A stretch of 32,800 bases of DNA, from contig NZ_JAHKRK010000065.1 of the NCBI RefSeq assembly GCF_019396355.1, positions 1 through 32,800 on the forward strand, given 5' to 3'. Numbering within the stretch: position 1 is the first letter of the stretch; every line of letters begins with the position of its first letter. Made by a program: the position numbers and the translations under genes. Under the pieces are notes generated by a model. It was not told where the DNA came from. It ran no database searches and saw only the letters and a program-made list of their open reading frames with translations. Below, one piece after another: positions 23,701-32,260 of the stretch. This DNA is from Pseudonocardia nigra. Lineage in GTDB: Bacteria; Actinomycetota; Actinomycetes; Mycobacteriales; Pseudonocardiaceae.

Positions 23701-23885
23701 ATCTGCAGCGCCTTCGTCGGGTTCGCCGGCTGCACGTCGGGCCACAAGCCGTCCACCAGCCGGCCCGTGCTGCAGCCCGTGCGCAGGTTGTCGGCCAGCA
23801 GCGCGAGAAGGCCGCGCAGCCGCGGGGCCGTGATCTCGCGGCCGCGGAAGGAGACCTCCGGCAGGAGGGTCAGCTCGGCGGCCAC
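20736..23885 (-). CDS. Large AfsR/SARP-like regulator: BTAD, NB-ARC ATPase and helical repeats
   Basis: This 1049-residue protein has an N-terminal OmpR-like DNA-binding domain (about 10-88), a bacterial transcriptional activation domain (about 92-238) and an NB-ARC-type STAND ATPase with P-loop GPGGLGKTR (278-286), Walker B LLVLDN (355-360) and the GLPLAVELAAAR motif (about 440). The C-terminal half is helical repeats, probably TPR-like, for ligand or partner sensing. Such proteins activate secondary-metabolism or export genes. It starts at GTG 23885, 37 bp after the ABC exporter gene, so it may be the last member of the TetR-ABC-ABC operon. It converges head-on with the DrrAB genes. Confidence 0.9.
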   Translation of the reverse strand: MAAELTLLPEVSFRGREITAPRLRGLLALLADNLRTGCSTGRLVDGLWPDVQPANPTKALQILVSRARAQLGADVIASTPTGYRLALAVDEVDAAAIQHRAAAAAEHLRADDPVAALADAEAGLALWDGTGADGPVGDPLVELRAGRIGAHRALVRSRALALSRAGRAGDAVEALTGLVRQYPRDEELLAALLRSEAATAGPAAALARYDTYRRMLRDDLGADPGAALQAVHQQLLRDEAPPVRNGVPHEPNPLLGRDADIEAVTRLLRTSRVTSIVGPGGLGKTRLAHVVSRRAEYPVVHLVALAGVTHDEDVASEVASVLGAREARRTPAGAFAACAELLPRIVDALGAYPALLVLDNCEHVLEGAAELVQALVAMTAELRILTTSRAPLGLSSESVHLLPELDEATTAELFEQRARAARAGVDLPPDAVAELCRNLDGLPLAVELAAARTRVMSVAEIAKRLDDRFALLRGGARDAPQRHRTLHAVVDWSWNLLDPAGQAALRALSICPGGFTADAARHLLGADAEFVLEDLVDQSLLKVVDTPAGARFRMLETVREFSASHREAAGETERVLGGFVAWTREFALAHRDALFGSDPAPVLERVRLEQDNLLHGLRHGLGTGDGATVAAIGALLAGLWLLDSDYPRLATLTEETAWTLSHFRPGPELVEAARAVAAVGTVCTFMLEGPRAVRPLVTLRRLPPAPPDTLPRALAAVLLAAPRVTSPDHPALQELCDSDAPLLAGLANGAAAHLWENQGDLERALACARRTLEAFAAPTAEWMQMAGHSRVGELCLQLERGAEALHHLTAAFDLLLGLGLSAEAFGLRWGIIAANMQVGAVDEAERWWGPAAEDGPRAALRVDLGARAEILLARGEVDEGLRVWRQAVEQLRNTESPAGADVLGLMPWSLENHAAAVVAHVQHSRLDLVEGIVDELPHVVSALLADPMVKPLYLADYFPICGALLLALGMAALARGDTRSGVRMVALAERFRYAKGFQPTMSSARARRAAEHADRPAYDDAVSSYAGLGRHELRAAAQAVLGARTPERH

Positions 23886-23922
23886 CGGAGCAGGCTAGTG
23901 CGGTCGGTACGGTGCGCCGCGC

Positions 23923-25911
23923 TCAGTCCGCCGCCGCCACCGCGCCGGCGAACTGCGTGGCGTACAGCTCGTGGTACGCACCGCCCGCCGCGAGCAGCTC
24001 GTCGTGCGTGCCCTGCTCCACGATCCGCCCCGCCTCCATCACGAGGATCAGGTCGGCGTCGCGGATCGTCGAGAGCCGGTGGGCGATGACGAAGCTGGTG
24101 CGGTCCGAGCGCAGCGCCGCCATCGCGCGCTGCACGAGCACCTCGGTGCGGGTGTCCACCGAGCTGGTGGCCTCGTCGAGGATCAGCAGGGTCGGGTCGG
24201 CGAGGAAGGCGCGCGCGATCGTGATGAGCTGCTTCTCCCCCGCGCTGACGTTCGACCCCTCGTCGTCGATCACCGTGTCGTAGCCGTCGGGCAGGCTGCG
24301 CACGAACCGGTCGACGTAGGTGGCGCGGGCGGCGGCGAGGATCTGCTCCTCGGTGGCGGCCGGGTCGCCGTAGCCGATGTTGTCGCGGATGGTGCCCCCG
24401 AACAGCCAGGTGTCCTGCAGCACCATGCCGACGCCGGAGCGCAGCGTGGCTCGGTCCATCGCGGCGATGTCCACGCCGTCGAGCGTGATCCGGCCGGCGT
24501 CGAGCTCGTAGAACCGCATGACGAGGTTGACGAGCGTGGTCTTGCCCGCACCGGTGGGCCCGACGATCGCGACGGTCTGTCCCGGCTCGGCGGCGAGCGT
24601 GAGGTCCTCGATCAGGGGCTTGTCCGCCTCGTACCGGAACGAGACGTCCTCGAACGTCACGCGTCCCCGCCGGGTGGGCGGCACCGCGGGCACGGCCGGG
24701 TCGGGGACCTGCTCCTCCGCGTCGAGCAGCTCGAACACGCGCTCCGCCGACGCCACGCCCGACTGCAGCAGGTTGACCATCGACGCCAGCTGCGTCAGCG
24801 GTTGCGTGAACTGCCGGGAGTACTGGATGAACGCCTGCACGTCGCCGAGGCTCAGCGACCCCGACGCCACCCGCAAGCCGCCGACCACGGCCACGAGCAC
24901 GTAGTTCAGGTTCCCGATGAACATCATCGACGGCATGATGATCCCCGAGATGAACTGCGCCCGGTAGCTCGAGTCGAACAGCTCGTCGTTGCGGGTGGCG
25001 AAGGCCGCCTCCACCTCGCGGCGCCGCCCGAACACCCGCACCAGCTCGTGGCCGGTGAAGGCCTCCTCGATGTGCGCGTTGAGGGCGCCGGTGCGCCGCC
25101 ACTGCGCCACGAACTGCTTCTGCGACCGCTGCGCGATCGCCCGCGTGACAAGCAACGTCACCGGGATCGTCACGAGGGCCACCAGCGCGAGCAGCGGCGA
25201 GATCACCAGCATCATGCTCAGCACGCCCACGACGGTGAGCAGCGACGTCAGCATCTGGCTCATCGTCTGCTGCAGGCTCTGCGAGACGTTGTCGATGTCG
25301 TTGGTGACCCGGCTCAGCAGCTCGCCGCGGGGCTGGCGGTCGAAGTGGCGCAGCGGCAACCGGTTGATCTTGTCCTCGACGTCGCGGCGCAGCGTGTAGA
25401 TCGTGCGCTGCACGATCCCGTTGAGCAGGTAGCCCTGCAGCCAGCCGAACAGCGAGGCCGCGACGTAGATCGCGACGACGCCGAGCAGGACGCGGCCCAG
25501 CAGGTCGAAGTCGATGCCCTGCCCCGGCACCACGCCCGTCGCAGAGATGATGTTGGCGAAGGTCTCGTTCCCGGCGGCCCGGGCGGCGGCCGCCGCCTCC
25601 TCGGGGGTGCTGCCGGGCGGGAGCTGTCGCCCGATCACCCCGGCGAAGATGACGTCGGTGGCGTACCCGAGGACGATCGGGCCGATCACGTTGAGCGTCA
25701 CGCTGATCACGCCGAGGACCAGCACCGCCACCACCCCGACGCGTTCGGGGAGGAGCCGGCGCACCAGTCGCCGCGCCGACGGCCCGAAGTCCATCGACTT
25801 CTCCGCCGGCATTCCCATGGATCCCCATTGCGGCCCGCCCCGGCGGGCGTTGGCCATGTCCCGGGCAGCGCGGCCGGTGTCGTCGACGCCCTGCTTGGTC
25901 GCGCTCGTCAT
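23923..25911 (-). CDS. Heterodimeric ABC exporter subunit with complete Walker B Glu
   Basis: This 662-residue half-transporter has a six-helix membrane domain (about 60-390) that includes a periplasmic-type insertion rich in Ala and Glu between helices 1 and 2, then a nucleotide-binding domain with Walker [10 protein letters not shown], Walker [11 protein letters not shown] (catalytic Glu present) and switch AHRLS. Its signature is VSAGEKQ instead of LSGGQ. The partner has the reverse set of deviations, so the two subunits should form one active and one degenerate ATP site. ATG 25911 overlaps the partner's stop (ATGA). The substrate is unknown; multidrug exporters of this type are common. 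Confidence 0.92.
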   Translation of the reverse strand: MTSATKQGVDDTGRAARDMANARRGGPQWGSMGMPAEKSMDFGPSARRLVRRLLPERVGVVAVLVLGVISVTLNVIGPIVLGYATDVIFAGVIGRQLPPGSTPEEAAAAARAAGNETFANIISATGVVPGQGIDFDLLGRVLLGVVAIYVAASLFGWLQGYLLNGIVQRTIYTLRRDVEDKINRLPLRHFDRQPRGELLSRVTNDIDNVSQSLQQTMSQMLTSLLTVVGVLSMMLVISPLLALVALVTIPVTLLVTRAIAQRSQKQFVAQWRRTGALNAHIEEAFTGHELVRVFGRRREVEAAFATRNDELFDSSYRAQFISGIIMPSMMFIGNLNYVLVAVVGGLRVASGSLSLGDVQAFIQYSRQFTQPLTQLASMVNLLQSGVASAERVFELLDAEEQVPDPAVPAVPPTRRGRVTFEDVSFRYEADKPLIEDLTLAAEPGQTVAIVGPTGAGKTTLVNLVMRFYELDAGRITLDGVDIAAMDRATLRSGVGMVLQDTWLFGGTIRDNIGYGDPAATEEQILAAARATYVDRFVRSLPDGYDTVIDDEGSNVSAGEKQLITIARAFLADPTLLILDEATSSVDTRTEVLVQRAMAALRSDRTSFVIAHRLSTIRDADLILVMEAGRIVEQGTHDELLAAGGAYHELYATQFAGAVAAAD

Positions 25912-27641
25912 GCCACTTCCTCCACCGTGAACTGGGACGCGACGATCTCGCCGTAGGTCGGGCAGGTGCCCAGCAGCTCGTCGTGGGTGCCGATGCCGAC
26001 GACGGCGCCGTCGTCGAGCACCACGATCTGGTCGGCGTCGCGGATGCTGGCCACCCGCTGCGCCACCACCAGCACGGTCGCCGTCGCCGTGACGGGCCGC
26101 AGCGCCGCACGGAGCCGCGCGTCCGTGGCCAGGTCGAGGGCCGAGAACGAGTCGTCGAACAGGTAGATCTGCGGCGCGCGCACCAGCACGCGCGCGATCG
26201 CGAGGCGCTGCCGCTGACCACCGGAGACGTTGGTGCCGCCCTGGGCGATGGGCGCGGCCAGCCCCTCCGGCATCGCGCGGACGAAGTCGGCGGCCTGGGC
26301 CACCTCGAGCGCCGCCCAGAGCTCCCCGTCGCTCGCGTCGGGGTTGCCGTAGCGGAGGTTGCTCGCGACGGTGCCGGAGAACAGGTACGGCTTCTGCGGC
26401 ACGATCCCGACCCGGCGCCACAAGTGCTCCGGCTCGAGGTCCCGCACGTCAACGCCGTCGACGAGCACGGCGCCGGCGGTCACGTCGAAGAGCCGGGGCA
26501 CGAGCCCGAGCAGCGTGGTCTTGCCCGCGCCGGTGCTGCCCACGATCGCCGTGGTCGTGCCGGGCCGCGCCGTGAGGGTCACGTCCCGGAGCACGGGTTC
26601 GTCGGCACCCGGGTAGGCGAACCGCGCCGCGCGCAGTTCGAGCACGCCGGTGGCCTCCGCCGGGACGACCGGCCGGGCGGGCGGGGCGACCGAGGACTCC
26701 GTGTCGAGCACCTCGACGATCCGCTCGGCGCAGACCGCGGCCCGCGGGATCATCATCACCATGAAGGTGGCCATCATGACCGCCATCAGGATCTGGATCA
26801 GGTAGGTCAGGAACGCGGTGAGGGCGCCGATCTGCATCTGCCCCGCGTCGATCCGCCCCGCGCCGAACCACAGCACTGCCACGCTGGAGACGTTCAGCAC
26901 GAGCATGACGATCGGGAACACCATCGCCATCAGCCGGCCGACGCGGGTCGCGACGGCGGTGAGGGCGACGTTCGCGACGTCGAACCGGGCGGACTCCTGC
27001 GGCTCGCGCACGAACGCACGCACCACCCGGATCCCGGTGATCTGTTCGCGGAGGACGCGGTTGACGTCGTCGATGCGCGTCTGCATGACGCGGAAGCCCG
27101 GGACCATCCGCACGATCACCGCGCCGATCGAGACGACCAGCACCGGAACGCAGACCAGCATCAGCCAGGACAGCTGCAGGTCCTCCTGCAGCGCCATGAG
27201 CACGCCGCCGATGCACATGATCGGTGCCGTGACGAGCATCGTGCAGGACAGCAGCACCAGCATCTGCACCTGCTGGACGTCGTTGGTGCCGCGGGTGATC
27301 AGCGACGGCGCGCCGAACCGGTTGACCTCCCGGACGGAGAACTCGCCCACCCGGTGGAACAGCGCGGCCCGCACGTCGCGCCCGAAGCCCATCGCCGTGC
27401 GGGCGCCGACGTAGACCGCAGCGATCGAGCAGACGATCTGGACGAGCGTGACGACCAGCATCCAGCCGCCGGTGCTGACGATGAAGCCGGTGTCACCGCG
27501 GGCGATCCCCCGGTCGATGATGTCGGCGTTGAGGCTGGGCAGGTAGAGCGACGCCATCGTGCCGAGCAGCTGCAACGCCACGACGAGCAGCAGCGGCCGG
27601 GTGTAGCTGCGCAGATTCTCGCGCAGCAGTCGGATCAGCAT
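25908..27641 (-). CDS. Heterodimeric ABC exporter subunit with degenerate ATP site
   Basis: This 577-residue half-transporter has six membrane helices (about 15-300), Walker [10 protein letters not shown] (368-376), a canonical signature VSGGQ (472-476), but Walker B IYLFDD (492-497) with Asp in place of the catalytic Glu and Gln528 in place of the switch His (AQRVAS). The ATG at 27641 sits inside the end of the TetR gene. It dimerises with the product of 25911-23923. The frame is open for another 85 codons upstream, but that stretch is arginine/proline-rich shadow of the TetR gene. Confidence 0.92.
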   Translation of the reverse strand: MLIRLLRENLRSYTRPLLLVVALQLLGTMASLYLPSLNADIIDRGIARGDTGFIVSTGGWMLVVTLVQIVCSIAAVYVGARTAMGFGRDVRAALFHRVGEFSVREVNRFGAPSLITRGTNDVQQVQMLVLLSCTMLVTAPIMCIGGVLMALQEDLQLSWLMLVCVPVLVVSIGAVIVRMVPGFRVMQTRIDDVNRVLREQITGIRVVRAFVREPQESARFDVANVALTAVATRVGRLMAMVFPIVMLVLNVSSVAVLWFGAGRIDAGQMQIGALTAFLTYLIQILMAVMMATFMVMMIPRAAVCAERIVEVLDTESSVAPPARPVVPAEATGVLELRAARFAYPGADEPVLRDVTLTARPGTTTAIVGSTGAGKTTLLGLVPRLFDVTAGAVLVDGVDVRDLEPEHLWRRVGIVPQKPYLFSGTVASNLRYGNPDASDGELWAALEVAQAADFVRAMPEGLAAPIAQGGTNVSGGQRQRLAIARVLVRAPQIYLFDDSFSALDLATDARLRAALRPVTATATVLVVAQRVASIRDADQIVVLDDGAVVGIGTHDELLGTCPTYGEIVASQFTVEEVA

Positions 27642-28273
27642 GGACCTTCCTCGGTCGGGTCGGGTGCGGGCACCGCGGCGTCGAGCAGGCCGTCGAGCAG
27701 GATCGCGACGATCTGCTCCGCGTCGAGCGTGCGCCCGTCGGCGATGAGCGGGTGGGTGCCGGAGAAGACGAGCAACCGCAGCACGTGGGCGAACTCGGTG
27801 GCCGGCACCCGCAGCCGCTGCGCGTCGGGCCCGATCAGGTCCACGATCGCGGCCCGGAACGCGTCGTTGATCGGGGCGGCCCGGGGGCGTTCGCACCGGT
27901 CGGCGTCGTCGTGGTCCGGTGGGCGGGTCCAGTCGAGGGCGGCGAGCAGCCCGAACACCTCGGACAGCCGGCGCTGCAGCACCGCGACCGCGGCGGCGAG
28001 GCGTTCGCGCAGCGGCAGGTGGCGGTCCACCTCCGCCAGCTCGCGGAGGGTGGGCGCAGGCTCGAACGCCTCCGCCACCACGGCCCGGACCACCGACTCC
28101 TTGTCGGGGAAGACCCGGAAGATCGTGCCCTCCGCGATCCCGGCGGCCTCGGCGATCTGCCGCGTGGTCACCCCGCCGCCGTGCCGCAGCACCAGCGGCA
28201 GCGTGGCCGCGATGATCGTGGCGCGGCGGTCGTCCGGTGCCATGCGGCGGGCTCGGGGTTTCGACGGCTGCAC
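27635..28273 (-). CDS. TetR-family regulator of the ABC exporter
   Basis: This 212-residue regulator has the TetR helix-turn-helix [35 protein letters not shown] (about residues 32-66) followed by a helical ligand domain. It starts at GTG 28273 (or ATG 28243, which would drop ten basic residues). Its 3' end overlaps the exporter gene, so regulator and transporter are co-transcribed, which usually means autoregulation and induction by an export substrate. A matching palindrome lies directly upstream of the start. Confidence 0.88.
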   Translation of the reverse strand: MQPSKPRARRMAPDDRRATIIAATLPLVLRHGGGVTTRQIAEAAGIAEGTIFRVFPDKESVVRAVVAEAFEPAPTLRELAEVDRHLPLRERLAAAVAVLQRRLSEVFGLLAALDWTRPPDHDDADRCERPRAAPINDAFRAAIVDLIGPDAQRLRVPATEFAHVLRLLVFSGTHPLIADGRTLDAEQIVAILLDGLLDAAVPAPDPTEEGPC

Positions 28274-28619
28274 GGGTGCGACGCTAAATGAGCACGCACT
28301 CACTATCCACCGGTTTTCGCTCGGGGCGGACGGGCCCCGGCGCGGAGGAGCGGGGATCACGGGACCGGGAGCCTGGCCCGCCGAGCCCCGAGGGATCGGG
28401 CGCGAACGTGCGCTGCGCCACATTCGGGGCGCTCGGGGGAACGTTCGGGCGCGGCCCGCGTTGTACATGATGGTCGTCAGAGCTTTTCGGTGTTCGTGTG
28501 ATTCACGCTCGCGGGAATGTTTTCTGGTGCAACGCGCAGGGACGGTCCCTGGTCTGCGGCACCTCGGCCGGGCGCCGCACGGTGCGGACGCCCACCATCA
28601 CCTGCTTGGAGCAGAACAC
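28274..28619. promoter_or_regulatory. Divergent regulatory region: TetR operator and cspA leader
   Basis: The left end holds the TetR-gene promoter and operator (28289-28302). The right part is a leader for the cold-shock gene with two perfect odd-centred inverted repeats: CAGGGAC-G-GTCCCTG (28537-28551) and CCGCAC-G-GTGCGG (28575-28587), the second extended by GGCG/CGCC (28571-28574 with 28589-28592). A short AT-richer stretch around 28457-28530 may carry the csp promoter. No gene is visible. Confidence 0.5.
28289..28302. promoter_or_regulatory. Probable TetR operator, TGAG-N6-CTCA
   Basis: TGAGCACGCACTCA is a 4-bp-arm palindrome 16 bases upstream of the GTG start of the TetR gene. TGAGTG/CACTCA-type palindromes are typical of TetR operators in the family's literature. 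The position suits autorepression. Confidence 0.5.
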
Positions 28620-28823
28620 ATGGCACAGGGAACAGTGAAGTGGTTCAACGGCGAGAAGGGCTTCGGCTTCATCTCCCAGGACGGCGGCGGCGCCGACGTC
28701 TTCGTCCACTACTCGGAGATCGACGCCGCGGGCTTCCGCAGCCTCGACGAGGGCCAGCGCGTGGAGTTCGAGATCGGCCAGGGCGCCAAGGGCCCGCAGG
28801 CCACCGGCGTCCGCGCCATCTGA
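28620..28823 (+). CDS. Cold-shock protein, CspA family
   Basis: This complete 67-residue single-domain cold-shock protein has RNP1 KGFGFI and RNP2 VFVHYSEI, and the start [10 protein letters not shown] of the family. It binds single-stranded RNA/DNA and acts as RNA chaperone. ATG 28620 is preceded by GGAG. Its leader contains two stable hairpins and the gene is followed by a very strong terminator, so it is a monocistronic unit. Confidence 0.96.
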   Translation: MAQGTVKWFNGEKGFGFISQDGGGADVFVHYSEIDAAGFRSLDEGQRVEFEIGQGAKGPQATGVRAI

Positions 28824-28863
28824 GCTCCCCACGCGCCGGGTCGTCCGACCCGATGACGTGATC

Positions 28864-28901
28864 GACAGGGCCCGCTCCCGCTTCCGGGGGCGGGCCCTGT
28901 C
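28864..28901 (+). terminator. 17-bp terminator hairpin after the cold-shock gene
   Basis: GACAGGGCCCGC (28864-28875) pairs perfectly with GCGGGCCCTGTC (28890-28901). The stem continues through a T-G wobble and CCCG/CGGG to a CTTC tetraloop, giving 17 continuous pairs. It lies 40 bases after the csp stop and 33 bases before the end of the opposite-strand HxlR gene, so it can stop transcription from both sides. There is no T tract. Confidence 0.8.
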
Positions 28902-28934
28902 GCGTCCGCCCGCCCCGAGCTCGTCGCCGGGCTG

Positions 28935-29642
28935 TCAGCTCGCGGACGTGCCGGTGAGTACCGCCGCCACCGGCCGCGGCGTCGACGCGAACGGCGACAG
29001 CTTCAGCCAGGTGGGCACCGCCCGCACGGCCTGCGTGTCGCCGCGCAGCACCAGCAGGCCCGCCCGCACCGTGTCGGCCCACGCGCGGTCGCCGCGCCAG
29101 ATCTCGATCATCGTGCGCAGCTCGCTCGTGATCGTCATCCGCACCTCGTGACCCGGGTCGAAGTCGCACACGTCCACACCGTCGGTGTTGATCACGAGCC
29201 ACCAGCTCCCCGCGGGGCCCGTCATGTCGGTGAACCGGAACAGCAGCACGGTGCGCCCGTCGGGTACGGCTTCCATGTCGATCCAGCGGTGGATGTCCCA
29301 CATCAGCAGGTGCGGGTCCAGGTCGACGTCGCCGAGCTCGCCGATCCACCGCGTGCCCCACTGCCCGAGCGCCGCGACGATCGGCTCCAGCTCCCGCCCG
29401 GACGGGCTGAGGTGGTAGGTCACCCGGTTGCCCTCGCTGTGGCGTTCGACGACGCCGGCGCGGACGAGCGTGTGCAGCCGCTTGGACAGCAGCGCGGGCG
29501 ACATCCGCGGCAACCCGCGGCGCAGCGCGTTGAAGTGGTGGCTGCCGGCCATCAGCTCCCGGACGATCAGCAGCGTCCAGCGCTCGTCGAGCAGTTCCAT
29601 CGCCTTCGCGACGGGGCAGAACTGTCCGTAGGTGGCACCCAT
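28935..29642 (-). CDS. HxlR-family regulator with SCP2-like C-terminal domain
   Basis: The 235-residue protein begins with an HxlR winged helix: YGQFCPVAKAMELLDERWTLLIVRELM (residues about 5-31) including the conserved cysteine C9 that in several HxlR members senses electrophiles or oxidants, then FNALRRGLPRMSPALLSKRLHTLVRAGVV. The C-terminal 100 residues resemble a sterol-carrier-type lipid-binding fold (WWLVINTDGVDVCDFDPGHEVRMTI). ATG 29642 has GGGGGAGAG directly upstream. It is divergent from the methyltransferase operon and is its likely regulator. Confidence 0.88.
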   Translation of the reverse strand: MGATYGQFCPVAKAMELLDERWTLLIVRELMAGSHHFNALRRGLPRMSPALLSKRLHTLVRAGVVERHSEGNRVTYHLSPSGRELEPIVAALGQWGTRWIGELGDVDLDPHLLMWDIHRWIDMEAVPDGRTVLLFRFTDMTGPAGSWWLVINTDGVDVCDFDPGHEVRMTITSELRTMIEIWRGDRAWADTVRAGLLVLRGDTQAVRAVPTWLKLSPFASTPRPVAAVLTGTSAS

Positions 29643-29798
29643 CTCTCCCCCTGCCGGGTCTCGTGGGTTGGAGCAGGTAGGGCGGCCCGCGCCGGGAAGC
29701 AGTACTGATGTTGTACCGGATCGCTACAGAAGCAGAACTGGCAGCGGCTGCTGCGCCGGTCGGACCATCCCCCGTACTCGCAACGAGGGGAGACGACG
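29643..29798. promoter_or_regulatory. Divergent promoter with GTAC-N7-GTAC repeat
   Basis: The gap between the HxlR and methyltransferase genes contains GTAC at 29702-29705 and 29713-29716. Because GTAC is its own complement this is an inverted repeat with a 7-bp spacer, of the kind bound by HxlR/MarR dimers. A ribosome-binding site GGGGAG precedes the methyltransferase ATG at 29799. Confidence 0.45.
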
Positions 29799-30854
29799 AT
29801 GACCGCGACCATCGAGCCCAGCGCAGGTGCGCCGAGCGTGGCCGACCAGGTGCCGGTGCTGATGACCCAGGTCGCCGGCTACGTGGGCCACCGGACCATC
29901 GCGATCGGGCTGCGCGGCGGGCTGGTCCGGGCGGTGGCCGAGCGGCCCGGCAGCACGGCCGACGACCTGGCCGAGCACCTGGCGCTGGACAACTTCTACG
30001 TGTCGGTCTGGTGCCGCTCCGCGCTGGCCGCAGGCGTGCTCGTCCGGGACGGTGGCGGCTTGCGGCTCGCACCGCACATGGACACGCTGCTGCTGGACAC
30101 GGGCTCGCCCGCCTACGTCGGCGGGGTGTTCACGCTGTTCGAGCAGCCCGAGGTGTTCGGCCGGTTCGCCGCGAACCTGGCCACGGGCGAACGCATGTGG
30201 TGGGACGACACCAGCCCCGAGTGGATCACCCAGGTCTCCGGGACCGGGACGCCGTTCTACACGCGCCTCATCCCCGGGGGGCTCGCCCTGGTCCCCGGGC
30301 TCACCGAACGGCTCGAGGCCGGCTGCCGGGTCGTCGACACCGCCTGTGGCGCGGGACGCGGGGTGGTGCGGCTGGCGACGACGTACCCGAACTGCGAGGT
30401 CGTCGGGATCGACGGCGACGCGCACTCGATCGCGGAGGCCCGCAAGCGGGTGGAGGCGGCCGGGCTCGCCGACCGCGTCCGCCTGGAGTGCATCCCGCTG
30501 GAGGACATGACGCTCGACGAGCCGGCGGCCGTCGTGATCAACAACATCTCGATGCACGAGTGCCGGGACATCGACCGGGTCGCCGCGAACGTGCTGGCCA
30601 TGCTCGAATCGGGCGGCTGGTTCGTGATCTCCGACTTCCCGTTCCCGGACACCGACGAGGCGCTGCGCACCCCGCCCGGGCGGGTGATGTGCGGGATCCA
30701 GTTCTTCGAGGCGCAGATCGACGACCAGCTGCTGCCCCGCGCCGCCTACGACGACCTGCTGAGCAGGCACGGGTTCGCCCACATGGGTTCGGCGGCCCTC
30801 ACCCTGATGCACACGCTCACCTACGGCCGGGGGCCGGGAGGCGGATCGCGATGA
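29799..30854 (+). CDS. SAM-dependent methyltransferase with N-terminal winged-helix domain
   Basis: This 351-residue protein has an N-terminal helical dimerisation domain (about 20-95, VADQVPVLMTQVAGYVGHRTIAIGLRGGLVRAVAERPGS), as in O-methyltransferases and rRNA/arsenite-type class I enzymes. The Rossmann motif I VVDTACGAGRGVV (about 177-189) is followed by VVGIDGDAHSIAEARKR and a motif II/III VVINNISMHE. The substrate is unknown. It overlaps the DUF2182 gene (ATGA), forming an operon under the HxlR regulator. Confidence 0.88.
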   Translation: MTATIEPSAGAPSVADQVPVLMTQVAGYVGHRTIAIGLRGGLVRAVAERPGSTADDLAEHLALDNFYVSVWCRSALAAGVLVRDGGGLRLAPHMDTLLLDTGSPAYVGGVFTLFEQPEVFGRFAANLATGERMWWDDTSPEWITQVSGTGTPFYTRLIPGGLALVPGLTERLEAGCRVVDTACGAGRGVVRLATTYPNCEVVGIDGDAHSIAEARKRVEAAGLADRVRLECIPLEDMTLDEPAAVVINNISMHECRDIDRVAANVLAMLESGGWFVISDFPFPDTDEALRTPPGRVMCGIQFFEAQIDDQLLPRAAYDDLLSRHGFAHMGSAALTLMHTLTYGRGPGGGSR

Positions 30855-31639
30855 CTCCGGCCTCTGCCGCCGTCGGCCACCGCGATCCCGCCCGGGTGCT
30901 GTGGTCGCTGACGGCGGCGGGCTGGCTGGTCCTCGTCGCCCTGGAGTTCGTGCCGCGCGGCGAGCTCACGCACGCCGCGCACGCGGTGGCCGGCCTGCGT
31001 GCTGCGGCACCGGACCTGCCGCTCCTGCTCGCCGCCTTCGCCGCCGGCTGGGTGGTGATGGTCGCCGCCATGATGCTGCCGACGACGGTGCCGATGGCGC
31101 GCATGTTCACCGTGGTCACCGCCCGGCAGCCGGGGGCATCCGGCGTCCGGTCGGCGTTCTACGGGGCCTACCTCGCGGTCTGGCTGGCCTTCGCCGCCGT
31201 CGCACTGGCCGCCGCGGTGGGGCTGCACCGGCTCCTGCCGGCCGTTCCGCCGGACCTGGCGCTCGCCGGCGCGCTCGGGCTCGCCGGCGCGTTCCAGTTC
31301 AGCCCGCTCAAACAGCGCTGCCTCACCGCCTGCCGGGAGCCGGCGGCGTTCCTGTTCGCCCACTATCGGCGCGGCCTCGCGGGCGCGTGGCACGTCGGGG
31401 TCCGGCACCCGCTGTCCTGCCTGGGCTGCTGCTGGGCGCTGATGCTGGTGATGTTCGCGACCGGGGCGGCCGACCTGGCCTGGATGCTCGGGCTGACCGC
31501 GGTCATGGTCGCGGAGAAGGTCGCTCCGTGGGGACACCGGATCGTCGCGCCGGTGGGCGTCCTGCTGTTGGCGACCGCCGGCTACCTCGTCATCGGCGAC
31601 CCCGGAGCGCTGCCCGCCGCCGGGACCCACACCCATTAG
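30851..31639 (+). CDS. DUF2182 multi-pass membrane protein (predicted metal-binding)
   Basis: The 262-residue membrane protein with about seven helices carries hallmarks of the DUF2182 family: VVMVAAMMLPTTVPM (about 68-81), FQFSPLKQRCLTACREP (about 152-168), HPLSCLGCCWALMLVMF (about 190-206) and VAEKVAPWG. The cysteines and methionines suggest soft-metal binding. It sits between a methyltransferase and a DUF1326 gene, and DUF2182/DUF1326 pairs are a known recurrent neighbourhood. No reaction is established. Confidence 0.9.
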   Translation: MTPASAAVGHRDPARVLWSLTAAGWLVLVALEFVPRGELTHAAHAVAGLRAAAPDLPLLLAAFAAGWVVMVAAMMLPTTVPMARMFTVVTARQPGASGVRSAFYGAYLAVWLAFAAVALAAAVGLHRLLPAVPPDLALAGALGLAGAFQFSPLKQRCLTACREPAAFLFAHYRRGLAGAWHVGVRHPLSCLGCCWALMLVMFATGAADLAWMLGLTAVMVAEKVAPWGHRIVAPVGVLLLATAGYLVIGDPGALPAAGTHTH

Positions 31640-31656
31640 GAGGAAGGAGATCGATC

Positions 31657-32257
31657 ATGGGATACGAGCTCGAAGGACGGATGTCCGAGGTCTGCACCTG
31701 CACGAGCTACTGCCCGTGCTGGGGCGGCAACGACCCGGACGGCGGCTCTTGCGACTTCGGGTGGGTCTTCCACTTCGACCGCGGGCACATCGGCGGCACG
31801 GAGGTCGCCGGGCTGAACATGGGGTTCCTCGGGCAGCTGCCGGGCAACCCGCTCGCCGGGAACGTGCGCCTGCTCGTCATCGTCGACGACGCGGCCAGCG
31901 AGGAGCAGCAGCAGGCACTGCTCGCCGCGTTCACCGGGCAGCACGGCGGGCCGCTCGCGGACCTGGCGGGCCCTGGTCGGCGAGGTCGTCGCCGTGGAGC
32001 GCGCCCCGATCGAGTTCGACGTGACGAAGGGGTCGGGATCGGTGCGGGTCGGGGGACGCTTCGAGGCGGAGGTGAAGGGCGACCGGTCCCCGAACGGGAA
32101 CCCGTCGATGCTGGTGGACACCGTGCTGTCGCCCGTGTTGGGCAGCCCCGGCTATCCGGGCAAGCCCACCCGGTTCCACCTCCCGGCGGGCGAGCACGGC
32201 TACGACTTCCCGGCCCGCAGCGCGATCCAGACCGAGTTCCACTACGCCACGGCCTAG
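31657..32257 (+). pseudogene. DUF1326 Cys-rich protein with +1 frameshift at about 31968
   Basis: DUF1326 proteins are small, soluble, probably metal-binding. The N-terminus (EVCTCTSYCPCWGG, then GGSCDFGWVFHF) has the characteristic cysteine cluster. The first frame fails after GGPLADLAGPG; removing one G in the GGGCCC run (31968-31973) gives LADLAALVGEVVAVERAPIEFDV, and the normal C-terminal half (VDTVLSPVLGSPGYPG...FHYATA) follows to the stop at 32257. The whole is about 199 residues, normal for the family. The ribosome-binding site AGGAGGAAGGAG and ATG 31657 are ideal. Everything else is conserved, so either a recent mutation or a sequencing error. Confidence 0.85.
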
Positions 32258-32260
32258 GGT

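Noticed and set aside
20739..24089. An 1100-codon open frame on the plus strand opposite the BTAD regulator and part of the ABC gene
   Set aside because: Low-complexity Arg/Gly/Glu composition, no domains, spans two real minus-strand genes.
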